Below, piece by piece: positions 40,443-51,269 of a stretch of DNA of 64,000 nucleotides. The position numbers and the translations under genes are program-made. The notes beneath the pieces are model-generated. The model did no database searches and was not told the DNA's origin. It was given only the letters and a program-made list of their open reading frames with translations. Source of the DNA: Sphingomonas sp. (GTDB lineage Bacteria; Pseudomonadota; Alphaproteobacteria; Sphingomonadales; Sphingomonadaceae); contig JAFOMG010000011.1 in the NCBI GenBank assembly GCA_017418975.1, forward strand, positions 62,001 through 126,000, given 5' to 3'. Numbering within the stretch: position 1 is the stretch's first letter; every line of letters starts with the position of its first letter.

Positions 40443-42020
40443 ATGACCGATACGAACGCCCTGCGCGCCGCCGCGCTCGACTCCAAGGCCTGGCCCTATG
40501 AAGAGGCGCGCAAGCTGGTGAAACGCTATCCGCAGGGCAAGCCCGACGGATCGCCGATGCTGTTCGAGACCGGCTATGGCCCGTCGGGCCTGCCGCATAT
40601 CGGCACCTTCCAGGAAGTGCTGCGCACCACCATGGTGCGCCATGCCTATGAAGAGATGACCGGCCACGCGACCCGGCTGATCGCGTTCAGCGACGATATG
40701 GACGGCCTGCGCAAGGTGCCGGACAATGTGCCGAACCAGGCGCTGCTGGCCGCCAATCTCGGCAAGCCGCTGTCGCGCATTCCCGACCCGTTCGAGAAAT
40801 ATGAGAGCTTCGCGGCGCACAACAACGCGATGCTGCGCGAATTCCTCGATCGCTTCGGCTTCGAATATGAGTTCGCCTCCTCGACCGACTATTATGCCTC
40901 GGGCCGTTTCGACGAGACGCTGCGCAAGGTGCTGCGCAACTATTCCGCGATCATGGACGTGATGCTGCCGACGCTGCGCGCCGAGCGCCAGGCGACCTAT
41001 TCGCCGGTGCTGCCGGTGAGCCCGAAATCGGGCGTGGTGCTGCAGGTGCCGGTCGAGGTGGTGGACGCCGAGGCGGGCCGCATCCGCTTCGTCGACGAAG
41101 GCGAGACGATCGAGCAGTCGATCTTCGGCGGCCAGGCCAAGCTCCAGTGGAAGCCCGACTGGGGCATGCGCTGGGCCGCGCTCGGCGTCGATTACGAGAT
41201 GTACGGCAAGGACCTGATCGACAGCGGCGTGCAGAGCGGCAAGATCGCCCAGGTGCTGGGCGGCCGGAAGCCCGAGGGGCTGATCTACGAGCTGTTCCTC
41301 GACGCCAAGGGGGAGAAGATCTCCAAGTCCAAGGGCAACGGCCTGTCGATCGAGGAATGGCTGACCTATGGCCCGGACGAGAGCCTGGCCTTCTACATCT
41401 ATCGCGAGCCGAAAAAGGCCAAGTCGCTGCATCTGGGGCTGATCCCGCGCGCGATCGAGGAATATTGGCAGTTCCGCGCCAATTATCCGACGCAGGAGAT
41501 CGCCCAGCAGCTCGGCAACCCGGTCCACCATATCCACAACGGCCAGGTGCCGGCCGAGACGCTGCCGGTGACTTTCGGGCTGCTGCTCAACCTGGTCAGC
41601 CTGCCGGGGGTGGGCAATCGCGAGACGGTCTGGGGCTTCCTGCGCCGCTATTCGCCCGACCTGTCGCCGGAGAGCCATCCCGAGCTCGACCGGATGGTGG
41701 GCTATGCGATCCGCTATGCGAAGGATTTCGTCGAGCCGGGCTTGCAGCGCCGCGCCCCGAGCGCAGCCGAAGCGGGGGCGCTGCGCCAGCTCGACGCGCA
41801 GCTCGCGGCGCTGCCGGAGGATGCCTCGGCGGAGGACATCCAGAACATCGTCTACGAGATCGGCAAGACCGATGCGTTCGCCAACCTGCGCGACTGGTTC
41901 AAGGCGCTCTACGAGACGTTGCTGGGCAGCGAGCAGGGGCCGCGCATGGGCAGCTTCATCGCGCTCTACGGGATCGAGAACAGCCGCAAGCTGATCGCCG
42001 AGGCGCTGGCCCGGGCCTGA
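40443..42020 (+). CDS. lysS: Class I lysine--tRNA ligase
   Basis: Charges tRNA-Lys but belongs to the class I synthetase group typical of archaea and found in alphaproteobacteria and some other bacteria, unrelated to the class II enzyme of E. coli. The HIGH-type motif is HIGT (52-55, in GPSGLPHIGT) and the KMSKS motif is KISKS (292-296). 525 residues is the expected length. Start ATG 40443. It converges on the DUF389 gene with four bases between the stops. Confidence 0.95.
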   Translation: MTDTNALRAAALDSKAWPYEEARKLVKRYPQGKPDGSPMLFETGYGPSGLPHIGTFQEVLRTTMVRHAYEEMTGHATRLIAFSDDMDGLRKVPDNVPNQALLAANLGKPLSRIPDPFEKYESFAAHNNAMLREFLDRFGFEYEFASSTDYYASGRFDETLRKVLRNYSAIMDVMLPTLRAERQATYSPVLPVSPKSGVVLQVPVEVVDAEAGRIRFVDEGETIEQSIFGGQAKLQWKPDWGMRWAALGVDYEMYGKDLIDSGVQSGKIAQVLGGRKPEGLIYELFLDAKGEKISKSKGNGLSIEEWLTYGPDESLAFYIYREPKKAKSLHLGLIPRAIEEYWQFRANYPTQEIAQQLGNPVHHIHNGQVPAETLPVTFGLLLNLVSLPGVGNRETVWGFLRRYSPDLSPESHPELDRMVGYAIRYAKDFVEPGLQRRAPSAAEAGALRQLDAQLAALPEDASAEDIQNIVYEIGKTDAFANLRDWFKALYETLLGSEQGPRMGSFIALYGIENSRKLIAEALARA

Positions 42021-42024
42021 CGGC

Positions 42025-43494
42025 TCAGGGCGCCGGCGCCTGCCAGGCCAGCGCCGCCTGCGCGCCGTTGCCGGGCAGGCGGACGGCGGCGATTCCGGCT
42101 GCCTCCAGCCGCGCGATCACTAGGTCCGCGCGCCGGCCCGACACGCCGATCGGCAGGTGCAGGCGCCGGGCACCCCAGATCGCCGTGTCGAGCGCGGCAA
42201 GGCCCGCCGCATCGGGCACCTCGCCGTCGAAGCCGACCGGGGGCAGCGGCGCGGCGGGCGGCAGCAGCGTCACCTGCCAGTCCGGCACCGTCGCCGCCAC
42301 GCGCTGCTCGAGCGCGCGATAGCTGGCGAGCGAGGCGCCGGGCAGCGGCGCGGCGCGGACCTCGGCACGGCGCGCGGTGCCATCGAGCAGGACGGCATTC
42401 CCGTCGCCCGCCACCAGCGCCAGCCGGTCGCGCAGCAGATCCGCCTCGGACCGCTCCCGCTCGCGCGACTGGGCCGCGGCGATCTGCGCCGATTCGCTCG
42501 CGCCGCTCTCGCCGCCCACCCGGACCTGATCGACATGCACGTCCACCGCATGGCCGAGCGCCGCCCGGATCGCCGCGCCGGCCATGGCATCGCCGTCCGC
42601 CCGCAGGGCCGGGGTGAAGACCACCGCGCGGATCCGCTCGGGCCGCCCCGCGAAATCGATGTCGAGCTGGCTGATCCGGGCCTCGCGCGGGAAGCTGGCG
42701 CGGATCGCCTCGCGCACCTGGCGCTGGGCCAGCGCTTCCCAGGCGATCTGCCGCAGCGCGATGCCCAGCGGCACCGCCAGCGCCACCAGCCCGAGGATGA
42801 TCAGCAGCCCCTGCAGCCGGGTCTGGGACGGCGAGAGATGGCCGCCGAACCCGTAGAGCCGGGCCATCACCGCCGCGGTGAGCGCGATGGTGACGAGGTT
42901 GGTCAGGAACAGCAGCAGCGCGCCGCCGGCCACCGTGCCGTTCAGCGTCGCGATGCCGAAGCCCACCACCGCGAGCGGCGGCATCAGCGCGATGGCGATC
43001 GCCACGCCCACCACCGTCTCGCCGCGCCCGCGGATCAGCGCATAGCCGCCCGCCACCGCCGAGAGCAGGGCGACGAGCAGGTCGAACAGATTGGGCTTGG
43101 TCCGCGCCGCGATCTCGCTCGTCACCGTCTGCACGGGCGAAAGCGCGACGAAGCCCGCGCACAGCAGCACCGCGATCGCGGCGCCGGCCGCCAGGGCGAA
43201 GGCCGCCCGGCGGATCTCGGCCAGGTCGAAGGTGGCGATGCCGAAGCCCAGGCCGATGATCGGCATCATCAGCGGCGAGATCAGCATCGCGCCGATCAGC
43301 ACCGCCGAGGACGGCAGCAGCAGCCCGAGAATCGCGATCAGCCCCGAGACGATCACGAGAAAGGCATAGCGCCCGCTGAAGCCGGAATCGGCATGTACCC
43401 GCGCCAGCACCGCGCCATGCTCGACCGAGCCGACGACCACGCGGCGCCACCAGCGCCAGGGCAGGGCCCAGGCCCGCATTGGGGAGCTGTCCAT
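42025..43494 (-). CDS. DUF389 family membrane protein
   Basis: A 489-residue protein of the DUF389 (TIGR00341-like) type. The membrane core in residues 40-250 has the family signature GAMLISPLMMPIIGLGFG and a later MPPLAVVGFGIATL repeat. Residues 250-489 are a largely soluble region predicted to be periplasmic or cytoplasmic, ending with two small alpha/beta units. Function unknown; relatives are sometimes annotated as hydrophobic or stress-related proteins. A second start (MRAWAL) lies five codons in. Divergent from nhaA. Confidence 0.85.
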   Translation of the reverse strand: MDSSPMRAWALPWRWWRRVVVGSVEHGAVLARVHADSGFSGRYAFLVIVSGLIAILGLLLPSSAVLIGAMLISPLMMPIIGLGFGIATFDLAEIRRAAFALAAGAAIAVLLCAGFVALSPVQTVTSEIAARTKPNLFDLLVALLSAVAGGYALIRGRGETVVGVAIAIALMPPLAVVGFGIATLNGTVAGGALLLFLTNLVTIALTAAVMARLYGFGGHLSPSQTRLQGLLIILGLVALAVPLGIALRQIAWEALAQRQVREAIRASFPREARISQLDIDFAGRPERIRAVVFTPALRADGDAMAGAAIRAALGHAVDVHVDQVRVGGESGASESAQIAAAQSRERERSEADLLRDRLALVAGDGNAVLLDGTARRAEVRAAPLPGASLASYRALEQRVAATVPDWQVTLLPPAAPLPPVGFDGEVPDAAGLAALDTAIWGARRLHLPIGVSGRRADLVIARLEAAGIAAVRLPGNGAQAALAWQAPAP

Positions 43495-43577
43495 CCCCCG
43501 AGGCTACGGGCTTTGCAGCGCGACATCCACCCCATAGAACGGCCGCGCCAGGCAAGCAGGGAGGCAATGGGCCGCGC

Positions 43578-44864
43578 ATGCGCAAGATCGAAGAGGCGAC
43601 CGAGTCGCTCGCCAAAGCTCCCGCCCGGGCCGAATCGGCACTGCGCGACTTCCTCAGGAGCGAGGCCGCGGGCGGCATCATCCTGATCGCCGCCGCCATC
43701 CTCGCGATGATCGCCGCCAATGTTCCCGGCATCTCGGAAACCTATTTCCACACGCTCCACCGGGAGATCGGCCCCACCCTCTCCGCCGCGCACGGGCCGA
43801 TGACCGTCCATCTGTGGATCAATGACGGCCTGATGGCGGTGTTCTTCCTGCTCGTCGGGCTGGAGATCAAGCGCGAGTTCGTCGACGGCCGGCTCGCGAG
43901 CTGGGAGCGCCGCCGCCTGCCGGTGGTGGCCGCCGCCGCCGGCATGGCGGGTCCGGCGATCCTCTATCTCGCCGTGACGGGCGGCACCCCCGGCCTCGCC
44001 AATGGCTGGGCCATTCCGGCCGCGACCGACATCGCCTTCGCCATCGGCGTGCTCGCGATACTGGGCAGCCGCGCGCCGGCATCGCTCAAGCTGTTCCTCA
44101 CCACCGTGGCCATCGTCGACGACATGGGCGCGGTGGCGATCATCGCGCTCGCCTATACCGCGCATATCAGCACCCTGGCGCTGGCCGGCGCGGCGATCGT
44201 GCTCGCCACCATGTACGTGCTCAACCGCAGCGGCGTGCGGCGGCTCTGGATCTATCTGCTGCTCGCCCTGCTGCTCTGGTATCTCGTGTTCCTCTCCGGC
44301 ATCCATGCGACCGTCGCCGGCGTGGCCGCCGCGATGACGATCCCGATCGTCAAGTCGCCCGGCCATCCCGACGACGCCGCCTCGCCGCTCCACCGGCTCG
44401 AGCACGCGCTGCATCCCTGGTCGGCCTATCTGATCGTGCCGCTGTTCGGCTTCGCCAATAGCGGCGTCTCGCTGGCCGGAGTCTCGCCTTCGGTGCTGCT
44501 CGCCCCGCTGCCGCTGGGCATCGCGCTCGGCCTGTTCCTCGGCAAGCAGCTGGGCATTTTCGGCAGCATCTGGATCGCGGTGCGGACCGGCTTCGCGACG
44601 CGCCCGGGCGGCTGGCGCCAGATCTACGGCATGTCGCTGCTCGCCGGCATCGGCTTCACCATGAGCCTGTTCATCGGCGGCCTGGCCTTTCCCGGCCGCC
44701 CCGAGCTGATCGACCAGGTGAAGATCGGCGTGCTCGCCGGCTCGATCCTCTCGGCGATCGCCGGCTATCTCGTCCTGCGCTCGGCGAGCACCGCCACCAC
44801 CAGCACCGCGAACCCGCCGAGCGACAGCAGCGCCCCCACCCAGCCGGTCGACGTCCAGCCATAG
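43578..44864 (+). CDS. nhaA: Na+/H+ antiporter NhaA
   Basis: Sodium/proton antiporter of the inner membrane, 428 residues, about eleven or twelve helices. The essential aspartate pair is D181-D182 in VAIVDDMGAVAII, with AIPAATDIAFAIGVL before it. Start ATG 43578 (MRKIEEATES). The last 33 residues, a Ser/Thr/Pro-rich tail (TATTSTANPPSDSS), are encoded in DNA that on the other strand encodes the end of the MFS gene; this tail is longer than usual for NhaA and may not be needed. Confidence 0.95.
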   Translation: MRKIEEATESLAKAPARAESALRDFLRSEAAGGIILIAAAILAMIAANVPGISETYFHTLHREIGPTLSAAHGPMTVHLWINDGLMAVFFLLVGLEIKREFVDGRLASWERRRLPVVAAAAGMAGPAILYLAVTGGTPGLANGWAIPAATDIAFAIGVLAILGSRAPASLKLFLTTVAIVDDMGAVAIIALAYTAHISTLALAGAAIVLATMYVLNRSGVRRLWIYLLLALLLWYLVFLSGIHATVAGVAAAMTIPIVKSPGHPDDAASPLHRLEHALHPWSAYLIVPLFGFANSGVSLAGVSPSVLLAPLPLGIALGLFLGKQLGIFGSIWIAVRTGFATRPGGWRQIYGMSLLAGIGFTMSLFIGGLAFPGRPELIDQVKIGVLAGSILSAIAGYLVLRSASTATTSTANPPSDSSAPTQPVDVQP

Positions 44865-45940
44865 CCCGCCGCGATGGCGAGGCCGCCCAGCCAGGGGCCG
44901 AGCGCGTTGGCGAAGTTGAACGCCGAATGGTTGAGCGAGGCGGCAAGGCCCTGCGCCTCGCCCGCCACGTCCATCAGCCGGGTCTGCAGCACGGCGCCGA
45001 GCGCGCCGAGGAACCCGATCGCGGCGATGTCGAGCGCCAGGCTCCACAGCTGGCCGGCGGCGAGGGGATAGAGCGCCAGCGCCACCGCGCTGCCGAGCAG
45101 CAGCGCTGCCGCCGTCGGCATCAGCGCGCGATCGGCGAATTTGGGCACGATGATGCTGCCCGCGGTCGCGCCGATGCCGAAGATGGCTAGGACGACGGGG
45201 ATCATGCCCGGCGAGGCCCCGGTCACTTCCAGCATGGTCGAGGCGACATAGGTATAGACGCAGAACATCCCGCCAAAGCCGATCGCGCTGATGCCGAGCG
45301 TAAGCCACACCTGGCCATTGGCGAGCGCCCCCAGCTCCTTGAGCGGGCTCGCGCCCCGTTGCGGCGGATCGCGAGGGGCGAGCGCCGCGACCAGCGCCAC
45401 CGTCGCCAAGGCGAGCCCGCCGACCACCACGAAGCCCCAGCGCCAGCCCAGCGCCTGGCCCAGCCAGTTGGCGAGCGGCACGCCCAGGATCGTCGCCACG
45501 GTGAGCCCGAGCATCATCCGCCCCACCGCCTGGGAACGCTTGTTGACCGGCACCAGCGAAGCGGCGACCAGGGCGGCGATGCCGAAATAGGCGCCGTGCG
45601 GCAGCCCCGACAGGAAGCGGAACAGCAGCAGCCAGCGATAATCGGGCGCGAGCGCGCTCAGCGTGTTGAACAGCGCGAAACCGGTCATCAGCAGGATCAG
45701 CGTCAGCCGGCGCGAGAGCTTCGCCGCCGCCACCGCGATCAGCGGCGCCCCCACCACCACCCCGAGCGCATAGGCGCTGATGACATGGCCGGCGCTGGGC
45801 ACGTCGATCTTCAGCCCCTCCGCCATATAGGGCACCAGGCTCATCGTCGCGAATTCGGTGGTGCCGATCGCGAAGCCGCCCATCGCCAGCGCGAAATGGA
45901 CCAGGCCGACATTGTGGACGCGGGGAGCGCGGGCGTGCAT
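44765..45940 (-). CDS. Major facilitator superfamily transporter, AraJ/YdhP-like
   Basis: A 391-residue, twelve-helix transporter. The start FALAMGGFAIGTTEFATMSL is characteristic of the arabinose-efflux/AraJ and YdhP subgroup of drug:proton antiporters, and RFLSGLPHGAYFGIAALVA is its helix-4 motif. Substrate unknown. Start ATG 45940 (MHARAPRVHNVG); an upstream extension is open but not membrane-like. Its 3' end overlaps the 3' end of nhaA by 100 bases in antisense. Confidence 0.87.
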   Translation of the reverse strand: MHARAPRVHNVGLVHFALAMGGFAIGTTEFATMSLVPYMAEGLKIDVPSAGHVISAYALGVVVGAPLIAVAAAKLSRRLTLILLMTGFALFNTLSALAPDYRWLLLFRFLSGLPHGAYFGIAALVAASLVPVNKRSQAVGRMMLGLTVATILGVPLANWLGQALGWRWGFVVVGGLALATVALVAALAPRDPPQRGASPLKELGALANGQVWLTLGISAIGFGGMFCVYTYVASTMLEVTGASPGMIPVVLAIFGIGATAGSIIVPKFADRALMPTAAALLLGSAVALALYPLAAGQLWSLALDIAAIGFLGALGAVLQTRLMDVAGEAQGLAASLNHSAFNFANALGPWLGGLAIAAGYGWTSTGWVGALLSLGGFAVLVVAVLAERRTR

Positions 45941-46058
45941 GCGCCTCAAGTGCGTATGCTGCACTGCAGCGTCAACCCCCGGCGCGCGCATCCGGCGTTG
46001 CGCGCGCCGCATGGCGGCCGCCCTTTCCGGCACTCCCGCGATCGCCTATCCTGGCGCC

Positions 46059-46592
46059 ATGCTCGCCGCCGCCCTCCTCTCGCTCGCCGCGCCGGACGCC
46101 TGCCCCTCGGACTGGCGCCTGCTCTTCGCCAACGGCCCCCAGGGCGAGGACGTCGCCGGGAGCCGCGCGGCGCTGATCGCGGCGGTGCGCCGGGGCAGCC
46201 CGCTGCGCGTCGGCTGGGGCGAGGCGGCCAGGGACGGCAGCTGGTCGGTGGAGGAATTCGCCAATGTCGGCTTCACCAACATCATGGGCGGCCGCGACCT
46301 GGTGGTGCAGCTGGAGCCGGCGATGATCCAGAGCGACTATCTCGACGCGAAAAAGGCCACGCTGCGCGCCGAGCCGCTGGAATGGCGGGCGATCATGTCC
46401 ACCGATGGGCGCTTCGACGCGCAGATGACCGTCCCCGCCACGGGCAAGCTGTTCCGCACGCTGCGCCAGCGCACCCGGATCCATTGGTACGCGCTCGCGC
46501 CCGATCCGAAATGCGATGCGCGCGAAGCCGTGAACAGCGCCCCGCCCGGGCGCACCAACATCCTGGTCGAGAGCATCAAGCCGGTCGAATGA
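46059..46592 (+). CDS. Secreted protein of unknown function
   Basis: A 177-residue protein not recognised as a known family. A short hydrophobic start ([19 protein letters not shown]) looks like a signal peptide, so it probably lies in the periplasm. Two cysteines (near 15 and 155) could form a disulfide. The start is uncertain: ATG 46059 gives the shorter form, an in-frame ATG about 48 bases upstream would lengthen the signal. Divergent from the MFS gene and convergent with phyH. Confidence 0.6.
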   Translation: MLAAALLSLAAPDACPSDWRLLFANGPQGEDVAGSRAALIAAVRRGSPLRVGWGEAARDGSWSVEEFANVGFTNIMGGRDLVVQLEPAMIQSDYLDAKKATLRAEPLEWRAIMSTDGRFDAQMTVPATGKLFRTLRQRTRIHWYALAPDPKCDAREAVNSAPPGRTNILVESIKPVE

Positions 46593-46608
46593 CCAGGCAC
46601 CCGGCGCT

Positions 46609-47256
46609 TCACACGCCGAGCCAGTCCAGCCCGCCCGGCAGCGCGGCCGCGGAATAGTCCAGCTGCAGCACCCGGCGATGCCGCATGCCGACGCTGGCGG
46701 CCGAGGCATGGACGATCGGCGTGGCGTAGAGCCAGACATCGCCCGGCCGGGCGAGGCAGGCGGCGGTGCCGCAGCGCTCGACCACGCCGGCAAGGTCGCC
46801 CTCGGCGATGCGGCCCAGCCGGTGCGAGCCCGGCGCGATCAGCAAGGGTGCATTGTCCTCGGGCACCGGATCGAGATGGACCCGCATCGTCCGCATTCCC
46901 TCGATCAGCGCGAAGGGCGGTTCCACGTGGAGCAATCCCCGCTTGCGCGACCAGGGCCCGAAGCCCGGCACCTCGCGGCGCGCGCGCACCGCGATCGTGC
47001 GGTCCTGGTGCCAGCCGAGCGCCCAGTTGGCGCCGGGACTCTTGTCGAACAGGATCGCCCGGACCGGGCGCATGCCGGGAGCCAATGCGCCGAGCGCGTC
47101 GGGGCCGAGCAGCTCGGCCAGGCCCGGCACGCCGTGCAGCCGGATTCCGGCGCGGCCCGCCGGCTGGCGCGCGGCAAGCGCCAGCAGCGCATCCAGAAAA
47201 GGGGCGGCCGCACCGGCAAGGTGCGCCGCCCCATCCGCGTTCAGCGAAAGCGCCAA
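46609..47256 (-). CDS. Phytanoyl-CoA dioxygenase (PhyH) family protein
   Basis: Fe(II)/2-oxoglutarate-dependent oxygenase of 215 residues. The metal triad is H83 and D85 (WHQD) and H183 (IVHAS), with R193/R194 as the likely 2-oxoglutarate-binding arginine. Substrate unknown; PhyH relatives hydroxylate lipids, amino acids or small metabolites. It follows etfA by two bases, so it is probably read from the etfBA transcript, a pairing whose meaning is unclear. Confidence 0.88.
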   Translation of the reverse strand: MALSLNADGAAHLAGAAAPFLDALLALAARQPAGRAGIRLHGVPGLAELLGPDALGALAPGMRPVRAILFDKSPGANWALGWHQDRTIAVRARREVPGFGPWSRKRGLLHVEPPFALIEGMRTMRVHLDPVPEDNAPLLIAPGSHRLGRIAEGDLAGVVERCGTAACLARPGDVWLYATPIVHASAASVGMRHRRVLQLDYSAAALPGGLDWLGV

Positions 47257-47258
47257 GG

Positions 47259-48200
47259 TCAGAGCTTTTCGGTGAGCTCCGGCACGATCTTGAACAGGTC
47301 GCCGACCAGGCCGATGTCCGCCACCTGGAAGATCGGCGCGTCCTCGTCCTTGTTGATCGCGATGATCGTCTTCGAGTCCTTCATGCCGGCAAGGTGCTGG
47401 ATCGCACCCGAGATGCCGATCGCGACATAGACTTCGGGGGCGACGATCTTGCCGGTCTGGCCGACCTGATAGTCGTTCGGCGCATAGCCCGCGTCCACGG
47501 CGGCGCGCGAGGCGCCGACGGCGGCGCCGAGCTTGTCCGCCAGCGGATCGATCTGCGCGTGGAACTGCTCCGACGAGCCGAGCGCGCGGCCGCCCGAGAC
47601 GATCACCTTGGCGCTGGTCAGCTCCGGACGCTCGGACTTGGCGATCTCGGCACCCGCGAAGGTGGAGAGACCCCTATCTGCACTGGCTCCGCCTTCGCTC
47701 GCAACCGCCTCGATCGTGCCGCTGCCGCCGGTCGCCGCCGCCTTGGGGAAGGCGGTGCCGCGCACGGTGATCACCAGCTTCTTGTCGCTGGTCTGCACGG
47801 TGGCGATCGCGTTGCCGGCATAGATCGGGCGCGTGAAGGTGTCGGCACCCTCGACCGAGAGGATGTCCGAGATCTGCATCACGTCGAGCGCGGCGGCCAC
47901 GCGCGGCGCGATGTTCTTGCCCGTGGTGGTCGCCGGGAACAGCACCGCGTCGTGCGAGCCCATCAGCGACACGATCAGCGGCGCGACATTCTCGGCGAGG
48001 AAATGCGCATATGCGGCGTCATCGGCGACATGGACCTTGCCCACGCCCTCGATCGCGGCCGCCTGCTTCGCCACGCCGTCGACGCCCTGGCCGGCGACGA
48101 GGAGATGGACCTCGCCAAGCTTCGCCGCGGCGGTGACCGCCGAGAGCGTGGCGTCCTTGAGGTTCTGATTGTCGTGCTCGACCCAAACCAGCGTCTTCAT
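47259..48200 (-). CDS. etfA: Electron transfer flavoprotein subunit alpha
   Basis: FAD-binding subunit of ETF, which passes electrons from acyl-CoA and other dehydrogenases to ETF:ubiquinone oxidoreductase. The C-terminal FAD domain has the signatures [39 protein letters not shown] and [10 protein letters not shown]. 313 residues, normal. Its ATG overlaps the etfB stop by four bases. Confidence 0.97.
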   Translation of the reverse strand: MKTLVWVEHDNQNLKDATLSAVTAAAKLGEVHLLVAGQGVDGVAKQAAAIEGVGKVHVADDAAYAHFLAENVAPLIVSLMGSHDAVLFPATTTGKNIAPRVAAALDVMQISDILSVEGADTFTRPIYAGNAIATVQTSDKKLVITVRGTAFPKAAATGGSGTIEAVASEGGASADRGLSTFAGAEIAKSERPELTSAKVIVSGGRALGSSEQFHAQIDPLADKLGAAVGASRAAVDAGYAPNDYQVGQTGKIVAPEVYVAIGISGAIQHLAGMKDSKTIIAINKDEDAPIFQVADIGLVGDLFKIVPELTEKL

Positions 48201-48949
48201 TTCGCCACTCCCAGCGCCTTGAGCTTCTCGACCAGCTCGTCGACCGAGCCCACCTTGACGCCGGCCGTGCGCTTGGCCGGCTCGACGACCTTGAGCGTCT
48301 TGAGGCGCGGGGCGACATCGACGCCGTAATCCGCGACGGTCTTCTTCGCGACCGGCTTGGACTTGGCCTTCATGATGTTCGGCAGCGTGGCGTAGCGCGG
48401 CTCGTTGAGGCGCAGATCGGTGGTGACGATCGCCGGCAGCTTGAGGTCCACCGTCTCGAGGCCGCCATCGACTTCGCGCGTGACCTGCACGCCCTGGCCA
48501 CCCAGCTCGACCTTCGAGGCGAAGGTGCCCTGGGGCCAGCCGAGCAGCGCGCCCAGCATCTGGCCGGTCTGGTTCGAATCGTCGTCGATCGCCTGCTTGC
48601 CCAGGATGATGAGCCCGGGCTGCTCTTCCTCGGCGACCTTGGCGAGCAGCTTGGCGACGGCCAGCGGCTCGACCTCGTCATCGGTCTGGATCAGGATCGC
48701 GCGGTCGGCACCCATGGCGCGCGCGGTCAGCAGCACGTCCGACTCCGCCTTGGCGACGCCGATGGTGACCACCACCACTTCGGTCGCCGCGCCCTTTTCC
48801 TTCAGGCGCACGGCTTCCTCGATCGCGATCTCGTCGAACGGGTTCATGCTCATCTTGACGTTGGCGAGGTCGACCCCCGTCCCGTCCGCCTTCACCCGCG
48901 GCTTCACGTTGTAGTCAAGCACCCGCTTGACCGGCACCAGCACTTTCAT
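48197..48949 (-). CDS. etfB: Electron transfer flavoprotein subunit beta
   Basis: AMP-binding subunit of ETF, 250 residues. It begins [19 protein letters not shown] and includes [20 protein letters not shown] and [18 protein letters not shown], the conserved ETF-beta blocks. Start ATG 48949; five more codons are open upstream without similarity. First gene of etfB-etfA-phyH, divergent from a small secreted protein across 197 bases. Confidence 0.97.
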   Translation of the reverse strand: MKVLVPVKRVLDYNVKPRVKADGTGVDLANVKMSMNPFDEIAIEEAVRLKEKGAATEVVVVTIGVAKAESDVLLTARAMGADRAILIQTDDEVEPLAVAKLLAKVAEEEQPGLIILGKQAIDDDSNQTGQMLGALLGWPQGTFASKVELGGQGVQVTREVDGGLETVDLKLPAIVTTDLRLNEPRYATLPNIMKAKSKPVAKKTVADYGVDVAPRLKTLKVVEPAKRTAGVKVGSVDELVEKLKALGVAK

Positions 48950-49146
48950 CGAAATCCTCTCCATCGCTGGAAGATCGGCAACACCAATCGCTAATGCCCG
49001 AGAATCGATTCAAGTCCAGCCCCAAAGCGCCCCCGGCATACCCGATCATCGAAAATGCAGCCCATATCGCCTCGTTACGGTGGCGCGACGAGTTCACCGC
49101 AAGTTCAGACGCGAACCTGCATTTTCATGCAGAGAGGAGAGAGGAT

Positions 49147-49560
49147 ATGGGGAAGTCCACCACATCGATGCTGGCGATACTGATGGCGATGGCCGCTGCG
49201 GCGCCGGCGCTCGCGCAGGAGGCACCGGGCACGGAGAAGAAGGCGCCCGCGACCTCCGCGACTCCGAAGCCGGGCGGGGCGGTTTCGTCGAGCTATGCGC
49301 GGTGCGCGCCGGGCCAGCCGATCAAGGGGGTCATAGTGAAGGGCGGCACGAATCCGACCGGGAAGGCCGCCGCGTCCGAGCCCGAGGGTAGTTGCCCCGC
49401 GACCGGCGGGGCGGAAGCCGCGGCACCGGCGGCGCGGGACCAGATGCCCTCGCGCCTGTCGATGACGCCGACCACGGCGAAGGCGGCCGCCGAGCCGCCC
49501 GCGCCGACGGGCAAGAGCATCAGCGAGAAGGGCGTGGCGGCATCCAAGCCGCATCGCTGA
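49147..49560 (+). CDS. Small secreted Ala/Pro-rich protein
   Basis: A 137-residue protein not assigned to a family. Residues 1-24 (STTSMLAILMAMAAAAPALA then QE) form a clear signal peptide, so the mature protein is periplasmic or outer-membrane associated. The rest is rich in Ala, Pro, Lys and Gly with two cysteines (about 58 and 84), and looks disordered. An AGAGGA box lies just before ATG 49147. It is followed by a bidirectional terminator shared with sucC. Confidence 0.65.
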   Translation: MGKSTTSMLAILMAMAAAAPALAQEAPGTEKKAPATSATPKPGGAVSSSYARCAPGQPIKGVIVKGGTNPTGKAAASEPEGSCPATGGAEAAAPAARDQMPSRLSMTPTTAKAAAEPPAPTGKSISEKGVAASKPHR

Positions 49561-49562
49561 CG

Positions 49563-49599
49563 AAAAAAGGGGCGGAAGAGACCCGGTCTCCTCCGCCCC
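49563..49599. terminator. Bidirectional intrinsic terminator
   Basis: Stem of GGGGCGGA...TCCGCCCC (49569-49599) extended inward by GAGAC/GTCTC with one A-C mismatch and a short loop. A run of six A residues (49563-49568) gives six U residues after the hairpin on the minus strand, where it would end the sucC transcript 35 bases after the stop. On the plus strand TTTCTCT follows and it can end the secreted-protein gene. Confidence 0.85.
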
Positions 49600-49633
49600 T
49601 TTCTCTATAGGGACCGTCAGCCGGCCGGGTCGC

Positions 49634-50836
<1,203 letters not shown>

Positions 50837-51015
50837 GGGAGCGCGCCCTCGTCATTTGTGGCGGGAAGGGGTTTGCGCGAGCCTTAAGCACGGCGCGCGC
50901 GCGAATCCAAATCTTTTCGGCGTAAATGAGATTGCGACGTATTTGCAAGAAGACCTGATGCTTCGTCGTGCCTGACTTGTCCGGCGATTGTCCGCAAAGA
51001 CCACAACCCCTCTTC

Positions 51016-51153
51016 CGTCATCCCCGCGCAGGCGGGAATCCCGGGGAGCCAGCGACGATCGAAGCAATCCTGGTCGAGGCTGCCGGAAAAGGCACCACGG
51101 GCCGCATCGCCGTCGCGACCGGCCCTGGATCGCCGCCTGCGCGGGGATGACGG
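51016..51153. repeat. Family B palindrome pair in the sucC-crtZ gap
   Basis: The gene-free stretch 50837-51269 holds CGTCATCCCCGCGCAGGCGG (51016-51035) and, inverted, CCGCCTGCGCGGGGATGACG (51133-51152), about 97 bases apart. Outer bases also pair (TTCCGTCA/TGACGGAG). The stretch shows no conserved protein or RNA gene besides this pair; it should carry the sucC and crtZ promoters, since the genes are divergent. Confidence 0.7.
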
Positions 51154-51269
51154 AGGGGTGTTTGCTCCAGAGGACAAGTGCCAAGCAGGTCCGGGATGCG
51201 GGAAAGGGCCGACCCGGCGACTCGCATCCGCCGGCTGACGGATCGCGTGCGAGCGCCTATCTACACCAC

